This document shows, in pieces, positions 17,863-27,628 of a DNA stretch of 49,113 nucleotides; the first letter of the stretch is position 1; each line of letters begins with the position of its first letter. Position numbers and translations under genes: made by a program. The stretch lies in NCBI RefSeq assembly GCF_004919685.1, contig NZ_SMYZ01000008.1, positions 1 through 49,113 on the forward strand. Reading direction: 5' to 3'. The notes under the pieces are model-generated. The model had not been told where the DNA came from and ran no database searches. It worked only from the letters and a program-made list of their open reading frames with translations. The DNA is from Mesorhizobium norvegicum (lineage in GTDB: Bacteria > Pseudomonadota > Alphaproteobacteria > Rhizobiales > Rhizobiaceae).

Positions 17863-18030
17863 AGACTGGTTAGAAACTCTACTCTGGCGGCCATCTGAGG
17901 GCGTTTTCTGCGCTTCCCCGTTCTACTGCGTCGCAGTAGAACTGAGCTCACGGACCCGAACGTCCGCTGCGCTCCGGTTCTCGAAACCACCCCCATATGA
18001 CTCGCCAGAGCGAATTTCAAAACAGTCTCT
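17861..18030. repeat. MITE-like palindromic element, about 170 bp
   Basis: Imperfect terminal inverted repeats of 28-29 bases: AGAGACTGGTTAGAAACT... at 17861-17889 and its approximate reverse complement at 18003-18030. Inside is a perfect 10-base hairpin TTCTACTGCG/CGCAGTAGAA around a single T (17921-17941). It encodes no protein. The left end coincides with the stop codon of qor. It could be a transposase-less miniature element, a mosaic repeat or a complex terminator. Confidence 0.6.
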
Positions 18031-18072
18031 TAGTCCATTCTGCCTTGCTATCCCTTGAATTTCCGCTGAAAT

Positions 18073-18174
18073 TCTTGAAGCTCTTTCAAGACGTGTGCCG
18101 CTTTCCGATGAGAGCAGGCCGCGCCTACCATGCTTGCGGGAACACAGAACATATCTGGCTAACCAGATGGGAGG
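18073..18174 (+). promoter_or_regulatory. Hairpins in the leader of the BMP-family transporter operon
   Basis: Two stems precede the operon. TCTTGAA/TTCAAGA (18073-18079 with 18085-18091) is 7 bp with a 5-base loop. ATCTGG/CCAGAT (18153-18158 with 18163-18168) is 6 bp with loop CTAA and abuts the ribosome site GGGAGG (18169-18174), so it could modulate initiation. No purine riboswitch consensus was recognised. Confidence 0.35.
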
Positions 18175-18178
18175 CACT

Positions 18179-19744
18179 GTGAGTGCAAATCAGAACGACA
18201 CGAACCTGCTCGAGGTCCGTGGCCTCACCAAGATATTCGGCACGCTGACGGCGTGCGATCATATCGATCTCGACATCGCCAGAGGTGAAATCCACGCCTT
18301 GCTCGGCGAAAACGGCGCCGGCAAGTCGACGCTGGTCAAGATGCTGTTCGGCTCGCTGGAGCCCAATTCCGGCGAGATCTTCTGGAACGGCCAAGCGGTC
18401 AGGATCTCCAGCCCCGGCGTCGCGAAAAAGCTCGGCATCGGCATGGTGTTCCAGCATTTTTCGCTGTTCGAAGCGCTGACCGCGGCCGAAAACATCGCGC
18501 TGTCGCTGGACGACGGCTCGCCGATCAGCAGCATCGCGGCGAAGGCGAGGGCGCTTTCCTTCAGCTATGGCCTGCCGCTCGATCCTGAATCGCTGGTCGG
18601 CGACCTGTCGGTGGGCGAGCGCCAGCGCATCGAGATCATCCGCTGCCTGCTGCAGACACCGCAGCTCATCATCCTCGACGAACCGACCTCGGTGCTGACG
18701 CCGCAGGAAGCCGACAAGCTGTTCGAGACGCTGGAACGTCTGCGTTCGGAGGGCAAATCCATCCTCTACATCTCGCACCGGCTCGAAGAGGTCAAACGTA
18801 TCTGCGACCGCGCCACCGTGCTGCGCCACGGCAAGGTGGTCGGCCACTGCAACCCGCGCGAGGAGACCGCCTCGTCGCTGGCCCGCATGATGGTCGGCAA
18901 CGAGGTGCAGGCCGTGGTGCGCGCGCCGGTCGAGGGGATCGACAAGGCGCAGCCGCTGCTCGAAATCCGCAACCTCAGCCGCAAGCCGGCAACGCCGTTC
19001 TCGATCCCGCTCAAGGGCATCAACCTGAATGTCCGGGCCGGCGAGGTGATCGGCATCGCAGGCGTCGCCGGCAACGGCCAGGGCGAGTTCTTTGAATCCG
19101 TCTCCGGCGAGGTGTTGCAGCAGGATGCCGCCTCGGTGCGCATTCGCGGCAAGGACGCAGGTGGCCTCACCATCACCGGACGGCGCCTGCTGGGTGCCGC
19201 CTTCGTGCCGGAAGAGCGCCTCGGCCACGGTGCCGCGCCACGCATGAAGCTTTCCGAGAACCTGCTGCTGTCGCGCCATGCAACCGACGGCAAGGCGTTT
19301 GTCGGCGCCGGCGGCATGGTCAAGAGCGCCGCCATCTACGCTGCCGCCCAACGCATCATCGAGGCGATGGATGTGCGCAAGAGCGTGCCGGATCCGGAGG
19401 CCGCGGCGCTTTCGGGCGGCAATCTGCAGAAATTCATCGTTGGCCGCGAGCTCGACCGCCGGCCAAGCGTCATGGTGGTCAACCAGCCGACCTGGGGCGT
19501 CGACGCGGGCGCTGCCGCCCACATCCGCCAGGCGCTGATCGAGTTGTCGCGCAGCGGATCGGCGGTGCTGGTGATCAGCCAGGATCTCGACGAGCTGTTC
19601 GAGATATCGGATGCGATCGCGGTCATGCACAATGGCGAGTTGTCGAAGCCGATGCCGATCGCCGAAGCGACCTTCGAGAAGGTCGGCTTGCTGATGGGCG
19701 GCGCCGAACCCGGTCACGCCGAACATAGACTGGAGACGGCATGA
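18179..19744 (+). CDS. ABC importer ATPase, duplicated domain (nucleoside/simple sugar, BMP system)
   Basis: A 521-residue cytosolic ATPase with two nucleotide-binding domains, as in the RbsA/YufO/NupA group. Domain 1 is canonical: Walker A GENGAGKST (43-51), signature LSVGERQR, Walker B LIILDEPTS. Domain 2 has the degenerate Walker A GVAGNGQGE and NQPTWGVD where DEPT would be, as usual in this family. Start GTG 18179 follows GGGAGG. It heads a four-gene operon with two permeases and a BMP-type binding protein, the make-up of nucleoside importers. Its stop overlaps the next start (ATGA). Confidence 0.93.
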   Translation: MSANQNDTNLLEVRGLTKIFGTLTACDHIDLDIARGEIHALLGENGAGKSTLVKMLFGSLEPNSGEIFWNGQAVRISSPGVAKKLGIGMVFQHFSLFEALTAAENIALSLDDGSPISSIAAKARALSFSYGLPLDPESLVGDLSVGERQRIEIIRCLLQTPQLIILDEPTSVLTPQEADKLFETLERLRSEGKSILYISHRLEEVKRICDRATVLRHGKVVGHCNPREETASSLARMMVGNEVQAVVRAPVEGIDKAQPLLEIRNLSRKPATPFSIPLKGINLNVRAGEVIGIAGVAGNGQGEFFESVSGEVLQQDAASVRIRGKDAGGLTITGRRLLGAAFVPEERLGHGAAPRMKLSENLLLSRHATDGKAFVGAGGMVKSAAIYAAAQRIIEAMDVRKSVPDPEAAALSGGNLQKFIVGRELDRRPSVMVVNQPTWGVDAGAAAHIRQALIELSRSGSAVLVISQDLDELFEISDAIAVMHNGELSKPMPIAEATFEKVGLLMGGAEPGHAEHRLETA

Positions 19745-20871
19745 TGCGCCTCGAACTCGTCAAACGCCCGCAGCGCTCCGCGCTGTTTTCGGCCCTGTCG
19801 CCGTTCATCGCCTTCGCGCTGACGATCATCGCCGGTGCCATCATGTTCGCGCTGCTCGGCGTCAATCCGCTGACCGCATTCCGCATCTACTTCATCGAGC
19901 CGATCAGCCAGGTCTGGCAGTTGCATGAGCTGGCGATCAAGGCAGCGCCGCTCATCCTGATCGCTGTTGGCCTGTCGGTCTGCTACAAGGCCAACATCTG
20001 GAACATCGGCGCCGAAGGCCAGTTCATCCTCGGCGGCATTGTCGGGTCGATCATTCCGGTGCTGTTTCCGCAGTTCGAAGGCCCGCTGGTGCTGCCGCTG
20101 ATGCTGTTGCTCGGCATGGTCGGCGGCGCGGCCTATGCAGCGATCCCGGCTCTGCTGAAGACACGCTTCGGCACCAACGAGATCCTGACCAGCCTGATGC
20201 TGGTCTATGTCGCGCAACTCTTCCTCGACTGGCTGGTGCGCGGACCGTGGCGCGACCCGCAAGGCCATGGCTTCCCGCAGACCATCCAGTTCAACGATTC
20301 GGCCGTGTTGCCGGAACTGATGCCGGATGCCGGACGGGCAAACTGGGGTTTTGTCTTCGCGTTGGTCGCCGCGGTGCTGGTCTGGATCCTGATGAGCCGC
20401 ATGCTGAAAGGTTTTGAGGTGCGTGTGCTGGGCTCAAGTCCACGGGCAGGGCGCTTCGCCGGCTTCGGCCTCAACCGGATGGTGTTCTTCGCCTTCCTGC
20501 TGTCGGGTGCGCTGGCCGGCCTTGCCGGCATCTCGGAAGTCTCGGGCGCCATCGGCCAGTTGCAGCCCGTCATTTCGCCCGGCTACGGCTTCACCGCTAT
20601 CATCGTGGCGTTCCTTGGCCGCCTCAACCCGCTCGGCATCGTTGCCGCCGGACTGGTGCTGGCGCTGACCTATCTCGGCGGCGAGGCGGTGCAAAGCGCG
20701 CTCGGCATTTCCGACAAGGTGGCGCGGGTGTTCCAGGGCATGCTGCTGTTCTTCGTGCTCGGCTGCGACACGCTCATTCACTACCGCATTCGCCTGATCG
20801 GCCTGGCGCTGACCAAACCGCAGGGCACCGCGAAACTCGAAGTCGCGCCAAAGTTGAAGGAAGCCCGTTGA
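19741..20871 (+). CDS. ABC importer permease 1 (BMP-type nucleoside/sugar system)
   Basis: A 376-residue inner-membrane permease of the BPD_transp_2 family with about ten helices. The first helix is LSPFIAFALTIIAGAIMFALLG, and the family segment KANIWNIGAEGQFILGG is typical of YufP/NupB-like nucleoside permeases. The coupling region is around GFEVRVLGSSPRAGRFAG. The ATG overlaps the ATPase gene by 4 bases, and its stop overlaps permease 2, indicating translational coupling. Confidence 0.93.
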   Translation: MMRLELVKRPQRSALFSALSPFIAFALTIIAGAIMFALLGVNPLTAFRIYFIEPISQVWQLHELAIKAAPLILIAVGLSVCYKANIWNIGAEGQFILGGIVGSIIPVLFPQFEGPLVLPLMLLLGMVGGAAYAAIPALLKTRFGTNEILTSLMLVYVAQLFLDWLVRGPWRDPQGHGFPQTIQFNDSAVLPELMPDAGRANWGFVFALVAAVLVWILMSRMLKGFEVRVLGSSPRAGRFAGFGLNRMVFFAFLLSGALAGLAGISEVSGAIGQLQPVISPGYGFTAIIVAFLGRLNPLGIVAAGLVLALTYLGGEAVQSALGISDKVARVFQGMLLFFVLGCDTLIHYRIRLIGLALTKPQGTAKLEVAPKLKEAR

Positions 20872-21791
20872 TGGACATCACCGTAAACATCCTTCTGACC
20901 ATCGCCACGGCGGCAACGCCGCTGCTGATCGCGGCTATCGGCGAACTGGTGGTCGAGCGCTCCGGCGTGCTCAATCTCGGCGTCGAAGGCATGATGATCA
21001 TGGGCGCCGTCGGCGGCTTCGGCGCCAGCTACCTCACGGGCTCGCCCTGGATCGGCCTCCTGGCGGCAATCGCCATGGGCGCGGTGTTCTCGCTGCTGTT
21101 TGCCGTCATGACGCTGTCGCTGGCCACCAACCAGGTGGCGACCGGCCTGTCGCTGACGCTGCTCGGCCTCGGCCTGTCCGGCATGATGGGCACCAGATTC
21201 GTCGGCCAGCCCGGCGAACGGCTGCCCAACCTCGACATTCCCGGCCTGACCTCGATCCCTGTCATCGGCAGATTGCTGTTCGGCCAGGATCCGATCTTCT
21301 ACATCTCGATCGCACTGACCGCCGCCGTCATGTGGTTCCTGTTCAAGACCCGGACCGGACTGACGCTGCGCTCGATCGGCGACAGCCACACGTCAGCCCA
21401 TGCGCTGGGTATCCACGTGATCCGCTACCGCTATCTCGCGGTGATCTTCGGCGGCGCCTGTGCCGGTCTCGCCGGCGGCCACCTGTCGCTGGTCTACACG
21501 CCGCAATGGGTGGAGAACATGAGTGCCGGCCGCGGCTGGATCGCGCTGGCGCTGGTCGTGTTCGCCTCGTGGCGGCCATGGCGGGTGCTGGCCGGCGCCT
21601 ACATCTTCGGCGCGGTGTGGATCGGCCAGCTTCATGCACAGGCTTTTGGCATTCCAGTGCCTTCGCAGTTCCTTTCTTCGCTGCCCTATCTGGCAACCGT
21701 CGTGGTTCTCGTTCTAATCTCGCGCAACAAGCGTCTGACGATGATGAACACGCCGGCTTCCTTGGGGCAGCCATTCGTTCCGGATCGTTGA
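20871..21791 (+). CDS. ABC importer permease 2 (BMP-type nucleoside/sugar system)
   Basis: A 306-residue permease paired with the one upstream. Hallmarks are [32 protein letters not shown] and the coupling segment [18 protein letters not shown]. About eight to nine helices. The ATG at 20871 overlaps the preceding TGA in TGATG; a TTG one codon earlier is ignored. With permease 1 it would form the heterodimeric channel of the importer. Confidence 0.93.
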   Translation: MDITVNILLTIATAATPLLIAAIGELVVERSGVLNLGVEGMMIMGAVGGFGASYLTGSPWIGLLAAIAMGAVFSLLFAVMTLSLATNQVATGLSLTLLGLGLSGMMGTRFVGQPGERLPNLDIPGLTSIPVIGRLLFGQDPIFYISIALTAAVMWFLFKTRTGLTLRSIGDSHTSAHALGIHVIRYRYLAVIFGGACAGLAGGHLSLVYTPQWVENMSAGRGWIALALVVFASWRPWRVLAGAYIFGAVWIGQLHAQAFGIPVPSQFLSSLPYLATVVVLVLISRNKRLTMMNTPASLGQPFVPDR

Positions 21792-21841
21792 CAATAAAAA
21801 CAAACGGGAAGCTCCAAGGCTTAACTCAGAGAGGTAACACA

Positions 21842-22909
21842 ATGAAAAAACTGCTTATTGCCCTGATGACCACGACCGCCGCCCTATCGCTGGCGGCAAC
21901 CGCCGAGGCCGCGGACAAGCTGAAGGCCTGCTGGGTCTACACCGGCCCGATCGGCGACTTCGGCTATTCCTACCAGCACGACCAGGGCCGCCTCGAGGTG
22001 GAGAAGGCGCTCGGCGACAAGGTCGAGACCGCCTATCTCGAAAACGTCTCCGAAGGCCCCGATGCCGACCGCGCATTCGAGCGCCTGGCGCGCGAAGGCT
22101 GCAAGATCATCTTCGGCACCTCCTTCGGCTTCATGGACCCGGAAGTGAAGGTCGCCAAGAAATTTCCCAAGGTGATGTTCGAACACGCCACCGGCTACAA
22201 GACCGGTGACAATCTCGGCATCTACAATGCGCGTTTCTATGAAGGCCGCTATGTGCTCGGCCAGATCGCTGCCAAGGAATCGAAGGCAGGCGTTGCCGGC
22301 TACATCGTTTCCTTCCCGATCCCCGAAGTGGTGATGGGCATCAACTCCTTCATGCTCGGCGCCCAATCGATCAACCCGAATTTCAAGGCCAAGATCGTCT
22401 GGGTGAACTCGTGGTTCGATCCGGGCAAGGAAGCCGACGCCGCCAAGGCGCTGTTCGACCAGGGCGCCGACATCATCGTCCAGCACACCGATTCGACCGC
22501 TGCCCTGCAGGTGGCCGAGGAGCGCAAGCTGCACGGCTTCGGCCAGTCCTCCGACATGATCAAGTTCGCGCCGAAGGCACAGCTGACCTCGCTCACCGAC
22601 GAATGGGGTCCGTACTACATCAGCCGGGTCCAGGCAGCCCTCGACGGCACCTGGAAGCCGGACAATGTCTGGCTTGGCATCAAGGACGGCGCGGTCAAGC
22701 TCGCCCCCTACACCAACATGCCCGACGACGTGAAGGCGATGGCCGAGGCGACCGAGAAGAAGATCGCGGGCGGCTGGAACCCCTTCACCGGACCGGTCGC
22801 CAAGCAGGACGGCACGCCATGGCTGAAGGATGGCGAAGTCGCCGACGACGGCACGCTGCTCGGCATGAATTTCTATGTGAAGGGTGTCGACGACAAGCTG
22901 CCGCAGTAA
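21842..22909 (+). CDS. BMP family substrate-binding protein
   Basis: A 355-residue periplasmic binding protein of the BMP (basic membrane protein) family, which bind nucleosides or related ligands for ABC import. The signal peptide is KKLLIALMTTTAALSLAATAEA with an AXA cleavage site and no lipobox, so it is soluble in the periplasm. The mature start, CWVYTGPIGDFGYSYQHDQG, and FERLAREGCKIIFGTSFGF are typical. It lies 50 bases after permease 2 with AGAGAGG upstream, and ends the operon before a terminator. Confidence 0.93.
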   Translation: MKKLLIALMTTTAALSLAATAEAADKLKACWVYTGPIGDFGYSYQHDQGRLEVEKALGDKVETAYLENVSEGPDADRAFERLAREGCKIIFGTSFGFMDPEVKVAKKFPKVMFEHATGYKTGDNLGIYNARFYEGRYVLGQIAAKESKAGVAGYIVSFPIPEVVMGINSFMLGAQSINPNFKAKIVWVNSWFDPGKEADAAKALFDQGADIIVQHTDSTAALQVAEERKLHGFGQSSDMIKFAPKAQLTSLTDEWGPYYISRVQAALDGTWKPDNVWLGIKDGAVKLAPYTNMPDDVKAMAEATEKKIAGGWNPFTGPVAKQDGTPWLKDGEVADDGTLLGMNFYVKGVDDKLPQ

Positions 22910-22933
22910 GCAGCGCGACAGACCAGAAATGAG

Positions 22934-22958
22934 AAGGGCGCTGCGAGGCGCCCTTTTT
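22934..22958. terminator. Rho-independent terminator between convergent genes
   Basis: AAGGGCGC (22934-22941) pairs with GCGCCCTT (22948-22955), loop TGCGAG, then T5. It ends the BMP operon and touches the 3' end of the convergent acyltransferase gene. Confidence 0.88.
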
Positions 22959-24064
22959 CATTCGGCGGGCTGCGCTCCGGCAGAGACGCGGCGAAATCGC
23001 GTCCTTCCGACATCGACCGCGCGGCCGAGCCAAATCCTGAGCAGTCGCTGCGCGGGGCGTTCGCACGTGCGCCAGATCGCCCACGAAACGAAGAGCATGA
23101 GTGCGACGCAGCCAAAGGCGGCAAACCATTTCCCGACCAGAGGGGCTGCGGCATTGATGGCGAGATAGCCGACGTCCTGGTGCAGCAGATAGAGCGGATA
23201 GGTCAGCCCGCCCAGCGCCAGAGTGAGCGAGGATGGCCTGACACGGTCGCGCAGCAGCACCGCCCCAATCAGCGCACCATGCATGACGATATTGGCAACG
23301 ACGAGATTGGCCGACGAAACGGCAATGCCGTAGTGGTTCTGCATCCAGTGCTGCGTCACCGATAGCGTTCCGCAAGAGATCAGGAACGCGGCGGCAAGCA
23401 GCAGCAGGGCCGGCAGTGAACGGCCATGCGCATGGATGTGGTGGACCAGCACGCCGGCGGCGAAGAACGGCCCGAACTCGGTGATGAACAGCAGCCGGAC
23501 CGCGCCGCTGCCGAAGAAGAACTCGTTCAAGGCCGAGATCGCCAGCCAGATGAAGATCAATTCCAGCTTGCGTTTCTGGAAGAGCCCGGTGAACAGGGCC
23601 AGCGTCACCCAACCATAGAAAACCAGTTCAAGAACGATCGACCAGTAGACGCCGTCCATGAAGGGTTGGCCGAAGGCTGGTGCAAACATCGACAGATTGG
23701 CGGCATACTGGACGAAAGAGACCGGAAGCAGCGGTGAGCCGGCAAGGAAGACGATCGCGAAGGTGATCGTCATGCAGAGCAGGAAGCCCGGATAAAGGCG
23801 AACGAACCGCGCGATCGCAAACTGGTCCCAGCTGCGGTTTTCCGCCGACCAGGCAATGACGAAACCGCTGATCAGAAAGAACAGATTGACGCCGAGATAG
23901 CCGTAGAGAGCCACCGGTGCGGCAAGCGGATAACCCTCGGCGAGAAAGCCTTCGGCGGCCGCGCCGCGAAAGAAATAGTGAAAGAACACAACGGCAAGTG
24001 CTGCCACCAGCCTGAGCAGGTCCAGCGTTGCGATGTAATCCTGCCCCGCAGGTCTGGTGTTCAT
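22958..24064 (-). CDS. Acyltransferase family 3 membrane protein
   Basis: A 368-residue integral membrane acyltransferase (Acyl_transf_3, OafA/NodX type) with about ten helices. It opens with DYIATLDLLRLVAALAVVFFHYFF, in which RLxAALxVVxxH is the family motif and the His is the presumed catalytic residue. The R-x10-H type motif region and the WSVENRSWDQF-like loop follow (here WSAENRSWDQF). Such enzymes O-acetylate or O-acylate surface polysaccharides or lipids; the target here is unknown. No glycosyltransferases are adjacent, so context gives no clue. Confidence 0.9.
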   Translation of the reverse strand: MNTRPAGQDYIATLDLLRLVAALAVVFFHYFFRGAAAEGFLAEGYPLAAPVALYGYLGVNLFFLISGFVIAWSAENRSWDQFAIARFVRLYPGFLLCMTITFAIVFLAGSPLLPVSFVQYAANLSMFAPAFGQPFMDGVYWSIVLELVFYGWVTLALFTGLFQKRKLELIFIWLAISALNEFFFGSGAVRLLFITEFGPFFAAGVLVHHIHAHGRSLPALLLLAAAFLISCGTLSVTQHWMQNHYGIAVSSANLVVANIVMHGALIGAVLLRDRVRPSSLTLALGGLTYPLYLLHQDVGYLAINAAAPLVGKWFAAFGCVALMLFVSWAIWRTCERPAQRLLRIWLGRAVDVGRTRFRRVSAGAQPAE

Positions 24065-24163
24065 CCGAGTTCCCGCTTTTACGATCCGGAAACCATAGAG
24101 CGGATCGCGGCTTAACGGGTTAAGCGGGCAGAACTATCGCAAGATGTAGTAAATACGGCCCCG

Positions 24164-25477
24164 TCAGACCGCCGACCCATAGAGATCATAGGCATCGGCG
24201 CGGTCGATCTTGACGGTGACCATGTCGCCTTGACGCAGCGGGCGGCGCGACTGGATGTGGACCGAGCCGTCGATCTCGGGCGCGTCGTATTTGGTGCGGC
24301 CCTTTGCCGATGTGCCGTGCGCCTCGTCGATCAGCACGGGCAAGCGCTTGCCGACCTTCTTGGCCAGCTGTGTCGCCGAAATCTTCTGCTGGCGCTGCAT
24401 GAATCGGTGCCAGCGCGCTTCCTTGATCTCCTGCGGGACCTGTTCCAAGCCCAGATCGTTGGAGCGGGCGCCCCGGACCGGCTCGTATTTGAAGCAGCCG
24501 GCGCGGTCGATCTTTGCCTCATCGAGCCAATCGAGCAGCATCTCGAAATCGTCATCCGTCTCGCCGGGGAAGCCGACGATGAAGGTCGAGCGGATGGCGA
24601 GATCCGGGCAGACCTCGCGCCAGCCGCGAATACGCTCGAGCGTCTTTTCACCATGCGCCGGCCGCCGCATATTCTTCAACACCTGCGGCGAGGCATGCTG
24701 GAAGGGGATATCCAGATAGGGGAGGATCTTGCCTTCGGCCATCAGCGGAATGACGTCGGCGACATGCGGGTAGGGGTAGACATAGTGCATGCGCACCCAG
24801 ATGCCGAGCTTGCCCAGTTCCTCGGAAAGGTCGAGGAATTTTGCGCGCACCTCGCGGTCGCCGAACATCGACGTCTGGTACTTGATGTCGATGCCGTAGG
24901 CGCTGGTGTCCTGCGAGATGACGAGGAGTTCCTTGACGCCGGCCTTGGCCAGTTTCTCGGCCTCGCGCAGCACATCGGCCGCCGGTCGTGAGACGAGGTC
25001 GCCACGCAGTGCGGGAATGATGCAGAAGGTGCAGCGGTTGTTGCAGCCTTCGGAAATCTTGAGATAGGCGTAGTGCCGCGGCGTCAGCTTGACGCCCTGC
25101 GGCGGCAAGAGATCGATATAGGGGTCGTGCGAAGGCGGTGCGGCCTCATGCACGGCGGCCATCACGCTCTCATAGGCCTGCGGCCCGGTGATCGCCAGCA
25201 CATTGGGGTGCCTCTCGCGAATGACATCCGGCTCGGCGCCAAGGCAACCGGTGACGATGACCCTGCCGTTTTCCGAAAGCGCGGAGCCGATGGCATTGAG
25301 CGACTCGTCGCGGGCGGAATCGAGAAAGCCGCAGGTGTTGACGACGACAAGGTCGGCGCCGTCGTGCTTGCGGGCGATCTCGTAGCCTTCGGCGCGCAGG
25401 CGCGTGATGATGCGTTCCGAATCCACAAGGGCCTTCGGGCATCCAAGACTGACAAAACTCACGCGAGGAGCGGACAT
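24164..25477 (-). CDS. rimO: Ribosomal protein S12 methylthiotransferase RimO
   Basis: A radical-SAM enzyme that methylthiolates the conserved Asp of ribosomal protein S12. The 437-residue protein has the N-terminal UPF0004 cluster cysteines C13, C49 and C78, the radical-SAM triad C145-x3-C149-x2-C152 in [10 protein letters not shown], and a C-terminal TRAM domain ending in [26 protein letters not shown] and [13 protein letters not shown] separate it from MiaB. Stands alone between convergent or unrelated neighbours. Confidence 0.95.
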   Translation of the reverse strand: MSAPRVSFVSLGCPKALVDSERIITRLRAEGYEIARKHDGADLVVVNTCGFLDSARDESLNAIGSALSENGRVIVTGCLGAEPDVIRERHPNVLAITGPQAYESVMAAVHEAAPPSHDPYIDLLPPQGVKLTPRHYAYLKISEGCNNRCTFCIIPALRGDLVSRPAADVLREAEKLAKAGVKELLVISQDTSAYGIDIKYQTSMFGDREVRAKFLDLSEELGKLGIWVRMHYVYPYPHVADVIPLMAEGKILPYLDIPFQHASPQVLKNMRRPAHGEKTLERIRGWREVCPDLAIRSTFIVGFPGETDDDFEMLLDWLDEAKIDRAGCFKYEPVRGARSNDLGLEQVPQEIKEARWHRFMQRQQKISATQLAKKVGKRLPVLIDEAHGTSAKGRTKYDAPEIDGSVHIQSRRPLRQGDMVTVKIDRADAYDLYGSAV

Positions 25478-25620
25478 AGAGGGTTTCCGGGCTTTTCAGG
25501 ATTGCCGGCGCAGTACCACACTTATTGCGGCATTGGTATGGGCACGGCTGCGATGCGGCAAAACGCACGGCGATTGCGCTGCGGACCTTTGCGGATCGAA
25601 GACGCGGCTGGCCGGCAGCC

Positions 25621-26280
25621 TCAGCTGACCGCGCCGTTCAGATGCGGCCAGACTTCCACCGTGCCACGATAGACCATGTCCACAGCGACATAGAAAATGA
25701 TCAGCAGGCCGACATAGGCGATCCAGCGGTGGCGATGCAGCAGTTTTGCGATGAACGTCGCGGCGAGGCCCATCAGCGCGATCGACAGCACGAGGCCGAT
25801 GACCAGCACCGGAAAATGATCGCGCGCGGCACCCGCGACCGCCAGCACGTTGTCGAGCGACATCGACACGTCGGCGACGACAATCTGCAAGGCGGCCTGG
25901 CCGAGCGTTTTGCGCTTCGTCTTGCCGGCCACCATCTTGTCGCTGTTGAGATCGGAGTTCGACAGCGCCTCGGTCGCTTCCAGCTCGTCGGCATGGGACG
26001 TGCGCAGCTCGCGGTACATCTTCCAGCAGACCCACAGCAGCAAGATACCGCCGGCCAGCAGCAGGCCGACGATGGCCAGCAGCTTGACGGTCACCGCGGC
26101 AAAGCCGATGCGCAGCACCGTTGCCGCCAGCACGCCGATGAGGATCGCCTTCTTGCGTTGTTCGGCCGGCAGGCCGGCAGCGGCAAGGCCGATGACGATC
26201 GCATTGTCGCCGGCAAGCACAAGGTCGATGGCGATGACCTGGAGCAGGGCGGTCAGGCTGGCAGCGCTGAAAATGTCCAT
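25621..26280 (-). CDS. TerC family membrane protein (YjbE-like, probable metal exporter)
   Basis: A 219-residue membrane protein with about seven helices and two copies of the TerC acidic motif: LVLAGDNAIVIGLA near residue 22 and VSMSLDNVLAVAGAA near 138. TerC-family proteins of the YjbE/YkoY branch export Mn2+ and perhaps other divalent cations, so manganese homeostasis is likely but not shown. A cytosolic charged loop (SHADELEATEALSNSDLNS and KTKRK) separates the halves. I saw no yybP-ykoY type leader upstream. Confidence 0.88.
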   Translation of the reverse strand: MDIFSAASLTALLQVIAIDLVLAGDNAIVIGLAAAGLPAEQRKKAILIGVLAATVLRIGFAAVTVKLLAIVGLLLAGGILLLWVCWKMYRELRTSHADELEATEALSNSDLNSDKMVAGKTKRKTLGQAALQIVVADVSMSLDNVLAVAGAARDHFPVLVIGLVLSIALMGLAATFIAKLLHRHRWIAYVGLLIIFYVAVDMVYRGTVEVWPHLNGAVS

Positions 26281-26454
26281 CGACCGGAAGCCCTTGCTGG
26301 TTTGCCGAGTGTTCGTCGATTATTCAGACGGCCCTAACTTGGTGGTCCCTTGGCGTCAAGGGATCACTGGTGGCGGCGGCACTAAAGCAAGCCGGATCAA
26401 AGGATCCGCGGCACTCGCCGGCAGCCGGGCAAAACCGCCGCGGCCGATCACAAA

Positions 26455-26844
26455 TCAATCGTAGAGATTGTACTTTGCCCAATCGGCTTCCGGAATCTCG
26501 TCGCCGATCCGGTAGCGGAGCTGCAAAATTTCCATATGGTCGGGCGCCGTCTGGCACTTGAATTTCAGCCGGTACCATTGCCCCTTGCTGCGAAACGCTG
26601 CACCCGGGCTCCTGATTGCATCAGCGCCCATCTCGGGCGTTGCGAAGGCGTAGGCGACGACGCGATCGGCCTTGAACTTGCGATCGTCGTGGGTGATCCG
26701 GTCGAGCACTTCGGCGTCACAACGCTGTTCAAGGCGGGTTTGGGGATCGAGTTTCATCAAGCCGGCGCGCAATGCATTGTCCATTGCGTTGGCTGGAAAA
26801 CTCAGTGTCACAGACGCCAAGGCGGTCATGCAGAGCTTCTTCAT
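26455..26844 (-). CDS. Secreted DUF930 family protein
   Basis: A 129-residue exported protein of the DUF930 family, found mainly in Hyphomicrobiales. The signal peptide is KKLCMTALASVTLSFPANA, then MKLDPQTRLEQRCDAEVLDRI and VVAYAFATPE, with Cys in QRCDAE and FKCQTAPDH probably bonded. The function is unknown. The start at 26844 gives a compact signal peptide; an ATG at 26862 is also in frame. Neither has a strong ribosome site. Confidence 0.8.
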   Translation of the reverse strand: MKKLCMTALASVTLSFPANAMDNALRAGLMKLDPQTRLEQRCDAEVLDRITHDDRKFKADRVVAYAFATPEMGADAIRSPGAAFRSKGQWYRLKFKCQTAPDHMEILQLRYRIGDEIPEADWAKYNLYD

Positions 26845-26918
26845 GGGCGGGACAAGCAACATATTTTGTCGGAGAAATCAACCAAGGGGACCGTCCCGGA
26901 CCCCGCAGGCATCATCAA

Positions 26919-27617
26919 TCAAATGGTCGATTCGTTCAAAATTGCGTGTCGGGATTCATCGTGCGGTGCCTGCGGCCAACGGACCAACGAGGCGCGGCCG
27001 GCATCGGTGAGATCGTAGAGGCCGCGGTCGACGCGTGCGAACCAGCCATAGACATTGTGCTGCAGGATCTTCGGCGCGATCGGCGTCAGCGCCTTCAGAT
27101 CGCGCGGCCGCCTGGGTCCGTCCACCATGGCGGCAGCGCAAGCGAGGGCGCTTTGGCGATAGGCCGTCATGATCGGATTGCGCGATCCTCCTCCCGCAAC
27201 GGGATCGCCGCGACGGCGCTGGTGCTCGTCGACCAGGCGAGAGCGCCGGTGCGCATTCTTGCGCGGCGCCAGCGCGATCGGGCTGAGAAGCACCTCGACC
27301 CGGTCCGTCGCGGTCACGCCAAGCAGACCGAAGCCAAGGCGGCGGCAGAGATTGCGGAACCTGGCATCGCTTTCGCGGCCCTTGCCCCGGGCCGACATGC
27401 GCGCGGCCAGCCACACCTCGTCGCAGGCCGCCGCGCGATCGACGCCTTGCAGCACCAGTTCGAGATTGAACTGCAGCTTCAGCTCGCAGATGACGACAAC
27501 GGGTGGCTCACCCTCGCGCAGCGCGACGATGTCGCAGCCGCCGATCTCACCTTTCACGACGAAGTCGAGGGTTTCGAGGAACCGCTTCACCGGCGCATAG
27601 AGTGAGGTCTCGTTCAT
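26919..27617 (-). CDS. DUF2161 family PD-(D/E)XK-type protein
   Basis: A 232-residue protein of the DUF2161 family (COG5482), assigned by others to the PD-(D/E)XK nuclease/phosphodiesterase fold. The signature is visible: GCDIVALREG...VVICELKLQFN, in which D and ExK form the predicted metal site, then LVLQGVDRAAACDEVWLA. The C-terminal 80 residues look like a winged helix (DLKALTPIAPKILQHNVYGWFARV). Cellular role unknown. It lies 11 bases downstream of the membrane hydroxylase gene, perhaps in one transcript. Confidence 0.82.
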   Translation of the reverse strand: MNETSLYAPVKRFLETLDFVVKGEIGGCDIVALREGEPPVVVICELKLQFNLELVLQGVDRAAACDEVWLAARMSARGKGRESDARFRNLCRRLGFGLLGVTATDRVEVLLSPIALAPRKNAHRRSRLVDEHQRRRGDPVAGGGSRNPIMTAYRQSALACAAAMVDGPRRPRDLKALTPIAPKILQHNVYGWFARVDRGLYDLTDAGRASLVRWPQAPHDESRHAILNESTI

Positions 27618-27628
27618 GCCTCGAAGGT

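Noticed and set aside
26281..26454. yybP-ykoY manganese riboswitch before the TerC-type gene
   Set aside because: The intergenic sequence lacks the conserved features I would expect; only weak dyads are present.
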